Positions 44,719-53,817 of a DNA stretch of 64,000 nucleotides are shown here, piece after piece (the stretch's first letter is position 1; each line of letters starts with the position of its first letter). Made by a program: the position numbers and the translations under genes. The notes under the pieces were generated by a model, which saw only the letters and a list, made by a program, of their open reading frames with translations, was not told the DNA's origin and searched no databases. Source of the DNA: JAGVGT01 sp963807225 (GTDB lineage Bacteria; Desulfobacterota; Desulfobulbia; Desulfobulbales; JAGXFP01); contig CAWEAD010000012.1 of NCBI GenBank assembly GCA_963807225.1, forward strand, positions 1 through 64,000, given 5' to 3'.

Positions 44719-45939
44719 TTACTCGGCCAGGGCGGCGCTGCGGGTTGGCGGAAGTTCGGCTTGTTCGCGACGGACCGGCAGATACCAGAGCAGTCCGTCA
44801 ACGATCATCAGGAGCCCGACCACGATGAGGATCAGGTCGAAGGGGGTGTTAACCCCCAGGCCGAAATAAGTGAGGAGGCCGAGTCCGATGCCCAGGAAGG
44901 AAACGCCGGTGCGGATGAAGGCGAGACCGGTGCGGGCCCGGGCATAGATGGTCCGGTAGCAGCCGGCGATGGTGCGCTGGGCCGCCAGAACATTACGTTC
45001 CCGGGCCAGATGGGTACGTTCGCGGCTGGCCGGCACCGGATAGATGATGGTGGAGTAATTGGAGAGGAAATCGCCCAGCCGGGACAGCATGGTGGGCTTG
45101 CTGGTCAGGGGGGCGCTGTGATCCGGCACCGAGAAGTGGTAGTTCTCCAGAAACATCAGGGTAGCGGCGGTTACCTCGACCAGGGTTTGGTCGCCGGGTG
45201 GGGTCAGGCGCGAACGACGGATGCGCAGATAGATCGGGGCGCCTATGGTGATCAGCAGCAGACCCAGGGCCAGAACCCCCAAGGGCAGAACGGCTGCGAT
45301 CCGGAACTTGCCGCTACGCAACAGAGTTTCGGCGATGGTGGTCAGCGAGAGACCGGCCCGGACCAGGGACAGGGCGGTGCGAGCCTTGGCCAGATCGGTG
45401 CGGTAGCAGGCCATCCGGGTGCGCCATTGGGCCATGGTGTTACGCCAATATGCCAGGCCGGTGCGCTCGGTGCCGATCAGCTCGCCAGGCGGGGCATGGA
45501 GAAAGTCCTGGGCGAACCAGGCGATATCGTCGGGCAGGGCCACCCGGAATTCATAGTGGCCGGGACCAAGCACCTCGGTGACCATTGCCGTGAGGTTCGA
45601 GTCGGCGGGGTCGACGGCGGCGATGACCACGGTACCATCGAGATCCTTGAGCACCGGGAACCAGCCCTCGGCGACCAGCCTCGGTCCCGGCCGGTCACGC
45701 AATAGTTCGGGGGGAATGGGTAACCTTTCGTCATACTCGATGGGGGGGCAGTGGTAATAATCACTCAGCGCCTTCAGCATGGAGTGCCGGGGAATCCCAT
45801 ACTCGCAATGGAGGATGCGGGCCAAGGGGACCTTGCGTCCCCGGGCCGCCCGGCCGGCGTCGGCCAGCAATTCGGGGGTGATCAGCCCGGCCAGGGCCGG
45901 GTCGGCGAAGGCCGGGGCCTGGGCGTCGGGATTATTCAT
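44719..45939 (-). CDS. MshEN-like domain fused to two DUF202-like membrane modules with Arg-Thr heptads
   Basis: This 406-residue protein begins with about 150 residues resembling the GspE/MshE N-terminal domain (ARILHCEYGIPRHSMLKALS, VLKDLDGTVVIAAVDPADSN), a fold that binds c-di-GMP in MshE; the exact binding residues are not clear here. Two DUF202-like modules follow. Each has a helix built of seven-residue units with Arg-Thr or Arg-Asn at fixed spacing (ERTHLARERNVLAAQRT; ART/RTG LAFIRTG) and then two membrane helices. The first module has six units, the second six. It is the second gene of the operon, overlapping the previous gene by 8 bases and six bases before the kinase. The role is unknown; signal sensing at the membrane is a guess. 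Confidence 0.72.
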   Translation of the reverse strand: MNNPDAQAPAFADPALAGLITPELLADAGRAARGRKVPLARILHCEYGIPRHSMLKALSDYYHCPPIEYDERLPIPPELLRDRPGPRLVAEGWFPVLKDLDGTVVIAAVDPADSNLTAMVTEVLGPGHYEFRVALPDDIAWFAQDFLHAPPGELIGTERTGLAYWRNTMAQWRTRMACYRTDLAKARTALSLVRAGLSLTTIAETLLRSGKFRIAAVLPLGVLALGLLLITIGAPIYLRIRRSRLTPPGDQTLVEVTAATLMFLENYHFSVPDHSAPLTSKPTMLSRLGDFLSNYSTIIYPVPASRERTHLARERNVLAAQRTIAGCYRTIYARARTGLAFIRTGVSFLGIGLGLLTYFGLGVNTPFDLILIVVGLLMIVDGLLWYLPVRREQAELPPTRSAALAE

Positions 45940-47456
45940 GGCTGAACACTGCCTTGCGCCAGGAGCGGGCCGGGACGCCGTAGTCGGGGATGGTTATCTC
46001 CATGTCGCCGTAACAATAGGGAAACTGGCGGCGGGTGCGTTCGGCCGGCAGGCTCCAGTACAGGCCGTCACCGATCAGCAGAATTCCGGTGGCGATCATC
46101 AGCAGGTTGAAGATATTCCATCCTGTCGATTCGGTTCCGAAGAAGAGCACGAAGGCGATACCGATCAGGGCCATGGAGATGCCGGTGCGGATGAAGGCGA
46201 AGCCGGTGCGGCACCGGGCCATGACCGTCCTTAAACGGGCCATGACATTGCGGCGTTCAGCCAGGACGGTACGTTCCAGGGCCACCCCGGTGGTGGCCCA
46301 GATGCCTGGCAGGTCGCTGCTTTTCACCGGCAGGGTCAGGGCGATGGTGTTGGAGCCGGCCGAAAAATGGTGGTGGGGAAAGAAGTAATCCCAGACCGTG
46401 TTGGCCCGGAAACTCTGTTTTACCGAGGTGTCGCCCTCGACCCCGGCTTGACGGCCGCCGAAATACCAGAAGAAGCCTTCGACGACCATGGCCGCGCCAG
46501 AGACAACCAGGGCCAGATCCAGGATCAGCCAGCGGCCCGGCGGGAACTGGCGGATCAGGGCCAGTCCCAGGCTGACGAAGGCGATACCGGTGCGGACGAA
46601 GGCCAGCCCGGTCCGGGCCTTGGCCATCCTGGTACGCGAGGCAGGCCAGCACCGTCCGTTCCTCGGCGTAATCGGTCCGATCGCTGGCCAGATAGCGGCG
46701 GCGCATCACCGGGGACAGGCTGGTCCAGTTGTGTCGCAGTTCGCGGGCGCCGCGGATCTCGCTGGTCCGTGCGAAGAGAGGGAAATCTTCTTCGCCGGAG
46801 ACTGTAAGAATGGTGGTGCCGCCGGTAGGTCCGGTATCAAGGCAGTTCGGCAGGGGGGGTCTGAGCCGGCGGGCCGGCAGGTACCACTTGATGCCATCGA
46901 AGGCCATCACGCAGCCCGCTACCAGCAACGGTACTTCCAAAAGCAGCAGCCAGCCGCCGCCGAGCAGGCGCAGAAAGAGCAGAGCAATGGCGAGGCAGGA
47001 AATACCGGTGCGGATGAAGGCCAGCCCGGTGCGGCTTTTGGCCAGCATGGTGCGATAGTGGGCGAGCAGCGAGCGGCGTCCGGCCAGATAAGTACGGACC
47101 CGGGCCAGTGGGGTACGCCCGGAAGAGGCGGGAAAGCCGGGGTTGACGTCCTGGTTGTGCTCGACGATGCGGATCAGGTCATAGGGCAGGGTAACCAGGA
47201 AGTCGATTTTCCCTACTCCGAGGATCCGTTTAATCTTCTCGGCCAGATCCGGGCCGGGATGGCAGGCGACGATGATGGCCCGGTCGCTTTCGACCGTGTG
47301 GGGGAACCAGAGATCGAGCTTCAGCCGGTCCAGGTCGAGTTTATTGAGAACCGGCAGCGGCTGGTTGATTTTTTCTTGATATTCGACCCAATCGCAGCCG
47401 TAGCGTTTGGATAATTCCTGCAAAGCTGCAAGTTTTTCGAGACCTTTCAATTGCAA
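45932..47456 (-). CDS. Protein with three DUF202-like modules and Arg-Thr heptads, one frameshift as given
   Basis: Reading across one extra base near 46637 gives about 507 residues. The first 110 residues look like the second half of a MshEN domain (VLNKLDLDRLKLDLWFP, IIVACHPGPD), and three DUF202-like modules follow, each with Arg-Thr heptads and two membrane helices: SGRTPLARVRTYLAGRRS, then ERTVLACL/RTRMAKARTG, then ERTVLAERRNVMARLRT. The number of heptads differs (six, four and five). A stop codon at 47463-47465 just before TTG 47456 means the first half of the MshEN domain is missing or lies in another frame. It is the first gene of the minus-strand operon. Confidence 0.68.
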
Positions 47457-47714
47457 AACAGTTCACCGCAAGAAAATCATGCTATGCCGCCGAATACGGC
47501 TGGCCGTTGAAACTATGTTGGTGTACGCCCCCTGAAGCAAAGAGGTATTTCTAAGTCGCTCATCCCTTCGCGTCAACCGCTTTTTTTAAACCGGGGCATA
47601 GTTTGTTGCTCTGTCAATAAGCAAATACCAGGGTTATCAGCCGCCGTCTCAACGTCATGCCGTTTCCGGTGGGGAACTAGTGATGATCTATGAATGGAGA
47701 TGGCCGGTTTCGGC

Positions 47715-48872
47715 TCAGGGTAGGACATACTTTTTTAATTTTGCCAGGGGATAATGGGTACCGCGCCAGTCGATGCCGTTGTTGTGCAGGGTGAGGGCGG
47801 CGGCCTTGACGGAGATATAGATGTTCAGATAGGGGGTGACCAGGGACCAGCCGGCATACCAGGGGGTGATGCCGCCCTGCCGGAAGCCGTAGGTGAAGGA
47901 GAGGATGCGGATGGCGATCGTGCCCCCGAACATCAGGCGGGCCGGCCCATCGGCCAGGATCAGTCCCCAGGTCGGTAAAACCCCGAGCAGGAAGACCACT
48001 AAGACCCCAGCCGCCAAGGCGCTAAGCCGGTACCGGTAGACGGCGAAAGTGTTTTTCATCAGGCCGTCGATGAACTCCCGCACCGTGCCGTACCAGGGTA
48101 CCGCGACGAAACCGTTGCCCAGTAGACAGTCCTGCCGGAAACCGGACCGCTTGATCAGCTTGCCGAGCATCACATCGTCGATAGGATGCATGGCGATCTG
48201 CCGGTGGCCGCCGATTGCCCGATAGGTCGCGGCCTTGACCAGATTGAAGGCGCCAACTCCCATGAAGCGCTTGCTCTTGGGATTCTTGGCCAGCCAGGGC
48301 TTGAAAAGCAGCAGCAGCCCGCTGCCGACTTCCAGAAAGAGGGCATTCAAGAGGCCGCCGCCGCCGATATTTTCGAAAAAGATGGCCAGATGGTCCAGGT
48401 TGTGGGTTCGGACGTGGTGCAGAGCCCGCGAGAGGGTGGTCGGTTCCAGGCTGACATCGGCATCGGTGAAGAGCAGATAGTCGCCGCCGGCGCGTTCGGC
48501 CCCGAACTGCAGGGCGTGGCTCTTGCCGAGCCAATTCTGGGGTAGCTCGGTGATCTCATGGACCTTGAGGGCAGGATGTTCTTGCGCCAGGCGGGCCAGG
48601 ACCGCACCGGTCCCATCCACCGAGCGGTCGTTGACCACGATGATTTCCAGGTTGGTGTAATTCTGGGTCAGCAAGGAGCGCAGGGCCGGCTCGATGGTGT
48701 TCGCTTCGTTGCAGGCCGGAACGATGATCGATACCCGGGGAGGGATGATGTCCGGTGCCAAGGGGGGCAAATCCCGGAGCTGAGTCATTTTCCCGATGCC
48801 GTGGGCCACTTCCAGGGCGATAGACAAGCTGGCGAGAAGACAGAACAGCCCGAGCCAGAAGAAAATTGTCAT
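47715..48872 (-). CDS. Family 2 glycosyltransferase, membrane-bound
   Basis: The 385-residue protein has an N-terminal membrane helix (FFWLGLFCLLASLSIAL), a GT-A domain with VSIIVPACNEANTIEPALRS, LEIIVVNDRSVDGT and YLLFTDADVSLE (the DxD metal motif), an acceptor region with HPIDDVMLGKLIKRSGF, and two or three C-terminal helices. The build resembles HpnB-like and carotenoid-glycosyltransferase-like GT2 enzymes. The substrate cannot be told from sequence. It stands alone between the DUF202 operon and the Dus gene. Confidence 0.85.
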   Translation of the reverse strand: MTIFFWLGLFCLLASLSIALEVAHGIGKMTQLRDLPPLAPDIIPPRVSIIVPACNEANTIEPALRSLLTQNYTNLEIIVVNDRSVDGTGAVLARLAQEHPALKVHEITELPQNWLGKSHALQFGAERAGGDYLLFTDADVSLEPTTLSRALHHVRTHNLDHLAIFFENIGGGGLLNALFLEVGSGLLLLFKPWLAKNPKSKRFMGVGAFNLVKAATYRAIGGHRQIAMHPIDDVMLGKLIKRSGFRQDCLLGNGFVAVPWYGTVREFIDGLMKNTFAVYRYRLSALAAGVLVVFLLGVLPTWGLILADGPARLMFGGTIAIRILSFTYGFRQGGITPWYAGWSLVTPYLNIYISVKAAALTLHNNGIDWRGTHYPLAKLKKYVLP

Positions 48873-49093
48873 CTAAACCTCCCGGGTCCGCCGGGGCCAG
48901 TAACTTTAATGATGCTGCGCCGAGGAAGATATTCCCGGCGTGATTATCCTTCCATTTTATTCCTAGCGTCAATGGAGGGTTCGGTCCAGAAATTTATCCC
49001 GGCTTCCGGCAATCGGTGGTTGAGGTGCACGGCGAACTCATTTAAAATTTACTTTGCTTCTCTATCGACTTCCCGTAGAATCGGCCGAATTCC

Positions 49094-50101
49094 TTGCCTT
49101 CGCCAACCTCCACCAGTTCCGGAACTGCCGTGACCCTTCCCGCCCCTTTCCAGATCGGTAGTGTCGTGATCGACCCGCCCCTGATCCTGGCCCCCATGGC
49201 CGGAGTTAGTCATTCGCCGTTCCGGCGGCTGGTGGCTTCGTTTGCCCGGCCGGGTCTTTTCTTCAGCGAGATGTTGAGCGCCCGGCACCTGCCCAACGAT
49301 ATTCAAAAGAATTCCCTCTGGCTCCAGCGCCATGAAGTCGAACAACCCATGGCATATCAAATCGTGGCTCCCAACCCCGAAGAGGCTCTGATCGGGGCGC
49401 GGGAGCTGGCCGGTTACGGGGCCGAGATCATCGATCTCAACCTGGCCTGTCCGGCTCCAAACATCGCCCGGCGTCGCTCCGGCGGTCATCTGCTCAACGA
49501 TCTGGCTCTGATCGAGGCGATCCTCTCGGTCCTGCGGCCGGCTCTTGCCTGTCCCCTGACCGTTAAGATCCGCCTGGGAGAAAAACCGGATCTGACTTTG
49601 CTCCGGGACCTGGCCGCGGTGCTGGAGGGGTGCGGGGTCGATGCGGTAACCCTCCATCCCCGGCTGACCACCGAGAAACTCAAGGGGCGCGCGCGCTGGG
49701 ATTATATCGGCGAGCTGAAAAGAATGACCCGATTGCCGGTGATCGGTAACGGCGATGTGACCAGCCGCGAGGAGTGTCTGGCCATGTTCCGGCAGACCGG
49801 CTGCGACGGGGTGATGATCGGCAGGGCGGCGGTGCAAAAACCCTGGCTCTTCAGTGAGATTCTTGGGCAGGACCGGGAAGTTAACGCCGACTTTCTCTGG
49901 ACTACCTACCGTGAGGCCTGGCGGTTGATCAGCGCATTCTATCCCGAGCATCAGGCCCTGGGTCGGCTCAAGGAGTTCACCTGGTATTTCAGCCGTAACC
50001 TCTTCTTCGGCCATCGGTTGGCGGCCCGGATGCAGAATCTGCCGACCCTGGCCGCCTGCCGGGAATTAATGGATAGGGAGTTTATCCGAAGCTGCGGCTG
50101 A
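49094..50101 (+). CDS. dus: tRNA dihydrouridine synthase
   Basis: This FMN enzyme reduces uridine in tRNA. The protein of 335 residues or fewer has the TIM-barrel signature LILAPMAGVSHSPFRRLV, YQIVAPNPEEAL, IIDLNLACPAPNIARRRSGG (active-site Cys in the ACPAP segment), VTLHPRLTTEKLKGRARWD and VIGNGDVTSREE, ending in a helical domain. It resembles DusB. The start is uncertain: TTG 49094 gives 335 residues, GTG 49130 would start 12 residues later, and neither has a strong ribosome site. It is a single gene. Confidence 0.92.
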   Translation: MPSPTSTSSGTAVTLPAPFQIGSVVIDPPLILAPMAGVSHSPFRRLVASFARPGLFFSEMLSARHLPNDIQKNSLWLQRHEVEQPMAYQIVAPNPEEALIGARELAGYGAEIIDLNLACPAPNIARRRSGGHLLNDLALIEAILSVLRPALACPLTVKIRLGEKPDLTLLRDLAAVLEGCGVDAVTLHPRLTTEKLKGRARWDYIGELKRMTRLPVIGNGDVTSREECLAMFRQTGCDGVMIGRAAVQKPWLFSEILGQDREVNADFLWTTYREAWRLISAFYPEHQALGRLKEFTWYFSRNLFFGHRLAARMQNLPTLAACRELMDREFIRSCG

Positions 50102-50261
50102 GACTGAAGCGGCAATGGCAAGCTGCGGGCTTACTCCGGTTAATTTGATATTTTAGCCATCGGGGGAAGTGGAGCTGTATCCTTCAGCTATTTCAGAGAA
50201 TCAAGGGAGGTTTCTCCAGGTCGAACCGGCCGGTTCAGCTGGAGCTGGACTTTCCGATAGA

Positions 50262-50870
50262 CTACGCGTTTGGTTGGTCAGATCGGGAGATTACGGTCTG
50301 CAAGCGCCGATAATCTTCCGGAGTGTCCATATCGAGCAGGATTGCTTCATCCTCCACGGCAACTAGTTCCAACCGTTGCGGATCCCAGCGGACCACATTC
50401 CGCAGGGTGGAATGAAAGCCCAGTTCGGCCAGGATCGGGCGGGGGAAAATTACCGGATGTCCTTTCCGGCCCTGGTAGGCGGGGATGATGATTTTATCCG
50501 GATGGGCCGCTTGATTTTGCAGAAGCATGATGATGGTGGCCGGAGAGACCAGGGGATAATCAGCCGGGAAGATCAGCAGGGCCTCGGCTGCCCGATTGGC
50601 CTTGGCCAGCCCGACCAGCACGGAGCTGGCCATATCACTGTTCGGCGCGATGTTCCAGGCCAGAGTAACCGGCAGGTCGGCAATCTGTTCGGCGATTATT
50701 GTTCCGGTCGAGCTAAGGACCACCACCACATCATCGAGGCCGGCAGCCAGCAGGGTGTCGAGACACCAGCGGATGGCCGGCTTATGACCCAACGGCAGCA
50801 AGGATTTGTTGCTGCAACCCATCCGTTTTGACTGCCCGGCTGCCAGCAGCAGGGCGGATATCCTTCGCAT
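50262..50870 (-). CDS. MocA-like nucleotidyltransferase (molybdenum cofactor cytidylyltransferase family)
   Basis: The 202-residue protein has the nucleotide-binding loop ISALLLAAGQSKRMG, a Lys in the following CSNKSLLPL, LIFPADYPLVSP (metal-binding Asp) and GHPVIFPRP. It matches the MobA/MocA family that attaches CMP to molybdopterin for xanthine-dehydrogenase-type enzymes. It overlaps the xdhC gene by 89 bases and lies in the molybdenum hydroxylase operon, which supports a cofactor-maturation role. Confidence 0.88.
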   Translation of the reverse strand: MRRISALLLAAGQSKRMGCSNKSLLPLGHKPAIRWCLDTLLAAGLDDVVVVLSSTGTIIAEQIADLPVTLAWNIAPNSDMASSVLVGLAKANRAAEALLIFPADYPLVSPATIIMLLQNQAAHPDKIIIPAYQGRKGHPVIFPRPILAELGFHSTLRNVVRWDPQRLELVAVEDEAILLDMDTPEDYRRLQTVISRSDQPNA

Positions 50871-51636
50871 TTCCAGATCTCCTTACCTCGATCATCTGCG
50901 CCACGACACTGACGGCGATCTCCGCCGGGGTTTCGGCACCGATCTCCAGCCCGGCCGGCGAGGTTAGCCGGTCGATTTTGTCAGCGGGAAAATCCCGCTC
51001 CCTGAGGTACTTTTCCAAGGCCGTCCGCTTTCTGCTGCTGCCGAGCAGACCGATATAGCGAGCCCCGGTCCGTAGCGCCGCCTCCGCCGCCAGAAAATCC
51101 TGGTGATGATCGCTGGTGGCGATGAAGATGTATGAGCCGCCATCGACCCCGAGTTCGGCAAAAGCGCCCTCCAGTTCGCCCACCGGATGGTAACGGACTT
51201 TTTCGGTTGTCGGGATCGAGGCTTGGAGTTCCACGGTACTGATCAGGGTCACCAGAAATCCGGCCGGACGCGCCGCCTGGCTCACGGCCCGGCCCACATG
51301 GCCGCCGCCGACCACCACCAGATGCTGCGGCACGAACAACGGTTCCAGATAGATCAGCATCTCGCCGCCGCAGACCCCGCCATGCTGCTCGTTCAGCGAG
51401 AAGGCGAGGGTCCGTGTTCGGCCCCGGCGGATCACTTCCAGGGCGGCGGTAATGGTGTCCGCCTCGATCTGGCCGCCGCCGACGGTGCCGGCGATGGTGG
51501 AGTCCAGCCGGACCACCATTTTGGCCCCGGCCTTGCGGGGCGACGAGCCTCTGGTTTCGACCACGGTGGCCAGGGCCGCCGGGATCCGCTCCTTCTTCAG
51601 GCGGATGATTTCCTCATAGATCGGCAGATCGTCCAT
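50782..51636 (-). CDS. XdhC-family cofactor insertion protein
   Basis: The 284-residue protein has the two family domains: XdhC/CoxI at residues 1-80 (ATVVETRGSSPRKAGAKMVV, GTVGGGQIEADT) and a Rossmann C-terminal domain (LVVVGGGHVGRAVSQAA, IFIATSDHHQDFLA, YIGLLGSSRKR). XdhC binds the molybdenum cofactor, protects or sulfurates it and delivers it to the Mo subunit. The gene follows the Mo-subunit gene by nine bases and overlaps the MocA-like gene. Confidence 0.93.
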   Translation of the reverse strand: MDDLPIYEEIIRLKKERIPAALATVVETRGSSPRKAGAKMVVRLDSTIAGTVGGGQIEADTITAALEVIRRGRTRTLAFSLNEQHGGVCGGEMLIYLEPLFVPQHLVVVGGGHVGRAVSQAARPAGFLVTLISTVELQASIPTTEKVRYHPVGELEGAFAELGVDGGSYIFIATSDHHQDFLAAEAALRTGARYIGLLGSSRKRTALEKYLRERDFPADKIDRLTSPAGLEIGAETPAEIAVSVVAQMIEVRRSGNAKDIRPAAGSRAVKTDGLQQQILAAVGS

Positions 51637-51645
51637 GGCCGTTTC

Positions 51646-53817
51646 CTAGGCTTCTTTGATCATCTTCTTTACCGAGGCTGCCGTCATCGGCAGAGTGCGC
51701 ATCCTGATGCCGCGGGCGGCAAAAAGGGCATTGGCCACCGCCGGGGCGATGGGCGGCACTCCCGGTTCGCCGATCCCGCCCGGCGCTTCCTTGCTGTTGG
51801 TGATATGCACGGTGATCTTCGGCATCCCGCTCATCCGCAGCATCTCGTAATCGTCGAAATTTCCCTGTTGTACCCGGCCCTTCTTGAAGGTGATAGCGTC
51901 ATATAGGGCGGCGCTCAGACCGAAAACGATGGCCGACTCCATCTGGGCTTCGATGGTGTCCGGGTTGACGGTCCGGCCGCAGTCGACGGCGCAGACCACT
52001 TTGTGGACCCGGATATTGCCGGTATCGTAAACCGAGATCTCGGCGACCTGGGCCACCAGGCTGCCGAAGGATTCATGGATGGCGATACCCTGGAAATGAC
52101 CGTCCGAGGGTTTGCCCCAGTTGCTTTTTTCCGCCACCAGATCGAGCAGGGCCTGCTGACGGGGGTGTTCGGCCAACAGCTTGCGCCGGTACTGATAGGG
52201 TTCTTGCCCGGCCAGATGGGCCAGTTCATCGATGAAGGATTCCTTGACGAAGGCGTTGAAGGAATGACCTACCGAGCGCCACCAGAGCACCGGCACGCCG
52301 GCCGGGGCCATCTGATAATCGACCAGCAGGTTGGGGATCGCGTAAGGCGTATCGGCCGCCCCTTCCACCGAGGTTTCGTCGATGCCGTTCTTTATCAGTC
52401 CTTCGAAGGGGGTTCCCTTGACGATGGACTGGCAGACGATCCGGTGCTGCAAGGCAAGAGGCATCCCTTCACTATCCAACCCGGCGTTGAGCTGGTGGTA
52501 GGAGGCGGGGCGATAGTAGCCGCCGTGCATGTCGTCCTCCCGGGTCCAGATCACCTTGACCGGCGCCTTGACCGCCTTGGAAACCTGGACCGCCTCGCTG
52601 GTGAAATCCGAGGTCGGCACAGCCCGCCGGCCGAAGCCGCCGCCGAGATAGGTGGTGTGGAGTTTGACCCGTTCTTGCGGCAATCCGGTAATGGCGGCGG
52701 CGGCATTCCGATCGAGGGTCTGCATCTGGGTGCCGACTCGGATCTCGCAGGAGTTGGAGCGAACGTCGGCCGTGCAGTTCAAGGGTTCCATGGTGGCATG
52801 GGCCAGATAGGGAAATTCGTAGACTGCATCGATCACCTGGGTCGATCTCTTCAGACCCGCGTCAACGTCGCCCCGCCGGGTGGCAGGCAGCCCCGGTTTC
52901 ATCGCGAGTTCGACATATCGCTGCCGCTGCCGGTCACTGTCGAGATCGGCCAGGGGGCCTTCGTCCCACTCGATCTTCAGGGCCTCGCGGCCTTGGTGGG
53001 CCTGCCAGAAATAGTCGGCCACTACCGCCACGCCGGCTTCGACCGCGACCACCTCCTTTACTCCCGCCACCTTCCTGGCCGCGGCGTCATCGAAGCTTTT
53101 CAGCTTGGCCCCAAACACCGGGGGGCGGGCGATGACGGCGTTCAACATCCCCGGCATCAGGACGTCGATACCGAACTCGGCCCGGCCCTGGACCTTGATC
53201 GGGGTGTCCAATCTTTTCTTGGAGTGACCCAGCACGGTGAAATTCTTGGGCTCTTTGAGTTTGACCTCTTTGGGAGGCGTTAAGTCGGCCGCCTTTTCCA
53301 CCAGCCGGCCGAAGGAGAGTTTACGGTCGGAATCCTTGAGGAAAACCATACCGTTTTTCGCCCGGCATTTGGCCGGCTCCACCTGCCAGATCGCGGCTGC
53401 CGCCTGTTCCAGCATGACTCGGGCCGAGGCGCCGGCCCGGCGGAACTGTTCCCAGGTCGAGCGGATGCTGGAGGATCCGCCGGTGCCCTGCATTCCCCAT
53501 TGGGTGTGGTTATAGGCAGGATCGACCGGGGCAGGTTCGAATCTGATCTTACTCCAGTCGGTTTCCAGTTCCTCGGCGATCAGCATGGGCAGCGAGGTAT
53601 AGACGCCCTGGCCCATTTCCGATTTGTTGACGATGATAGTGACCAGCTCGTCCGGGGTAATGCGGATGAAGGCATTGGGGGCGAAGGTCTTAGCCGGATC
53701 GGCCGCCTCGGCCAACCCCCGGCCGCCGGGTAGATTAAAGCCCAGGACCAGGCCGCCGCCCAGCAGCGCCCCGGTTTTACAAAACTCGCGTCGGCTCAGA
53801 TTGACGATCCAGCTCAT
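51646..53817 (-). CDS. Molybdopterin-binding subunit of a xanthine-dehydrogenase-family oxidoreductase
   Basis: The 723-residue subunit starts with a twin-arginine signal (SRREFCKTGALLGGG), so it is probably exported folded with its cofactor. Family segments include KSEMGQGVYTSLP, GQVRTQ-like TQMQTLDRNAAA, TTYLGGGFGRRAVP, VKVIWTREDDMHGG and GIGEPGVPPIAPAVANAL near the end, with the Glu of GEPG as the catalytic base. It resembles IorB-type subunits (isoquinoline 1-oxidoreductase, aldehyde dehydrogenases) that pair with a small 2Fe-2S protein. It overlaps that gene by four bases. The substrate is unknown. Confidence 0.92.
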   Translation of the reverse strand: MSWIVNLSRREFCKTGALLGGGLVLGFNLPGGRGLAEAADPAKTFAPNAFIRITPDELVTIIVNKSEMGQGVYTSLPMLIAEELETDWSKIRFEPAPVDPAYNHTQWGMQGTGGSSSIRSTWEQFRRAGASARVMLEQAAAAIWQVEPAKCRAKNGMVFLKDSDRKLSFGRLVEKAADLTPPKEVKLKEPKNFTVLGHSKKRLDTPIKVQGRAEFGIDVLMPGMLNAVIARPPVFGAKLKSFDDAAARKVAGVKEVVAVEAGVAVVADYFWQAHQGREALKIEWDEGPLADLDSDRQRQRYVELAMKPGLPATRRGDVDAGLKRSTQVIDAVYEFPYLAHATMEPLNCTADVRSNSCEIRVGTQMQTLDRNAAAAITGLPQERVKLHTTYLGGGFGRRAVPTSDFTSEAVQVSKAVKAPVKVIWTREDDMHGGYYRPASYHQLNAGLDSEGMPLALQHRIVCQSIVKGTPFEGLIKNGIDETSVEGAADTPYAIPNLLVDYQMAPAGVPVLWWRSVGHSFNAFVKESFIDELAHLAGQEPYQYRRKLLAEHPRQQALLDLVAEKSNWGKPSDGHFQGIAIHESFGSLVAQVAEISVYDTGNIRVHKVVCAVDCGRTVNPDTIEAQMESAIVFGLSAALYDAITFKKGRVQQGNFDDYEMLRMSGMPKITVHITNSKEAPGGIGEPGVPPIAPAVANALFAARGIRMRTLPMTAASVKKMIKEA

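Noticed and set aside
44311..45705. 464-codon plus-strand ORF across the kinase and DUF202 genes
   Set aside because: Its product is Gly/Gln/Asp-rich, typical of antisense reading, and spans two real genes.
52003..53283. 426-codon plus-strand ORF inside the molybdenum subunit gene
   Set aside because: It is antisense shadow; the minus-strand protein matches a known family throughout.
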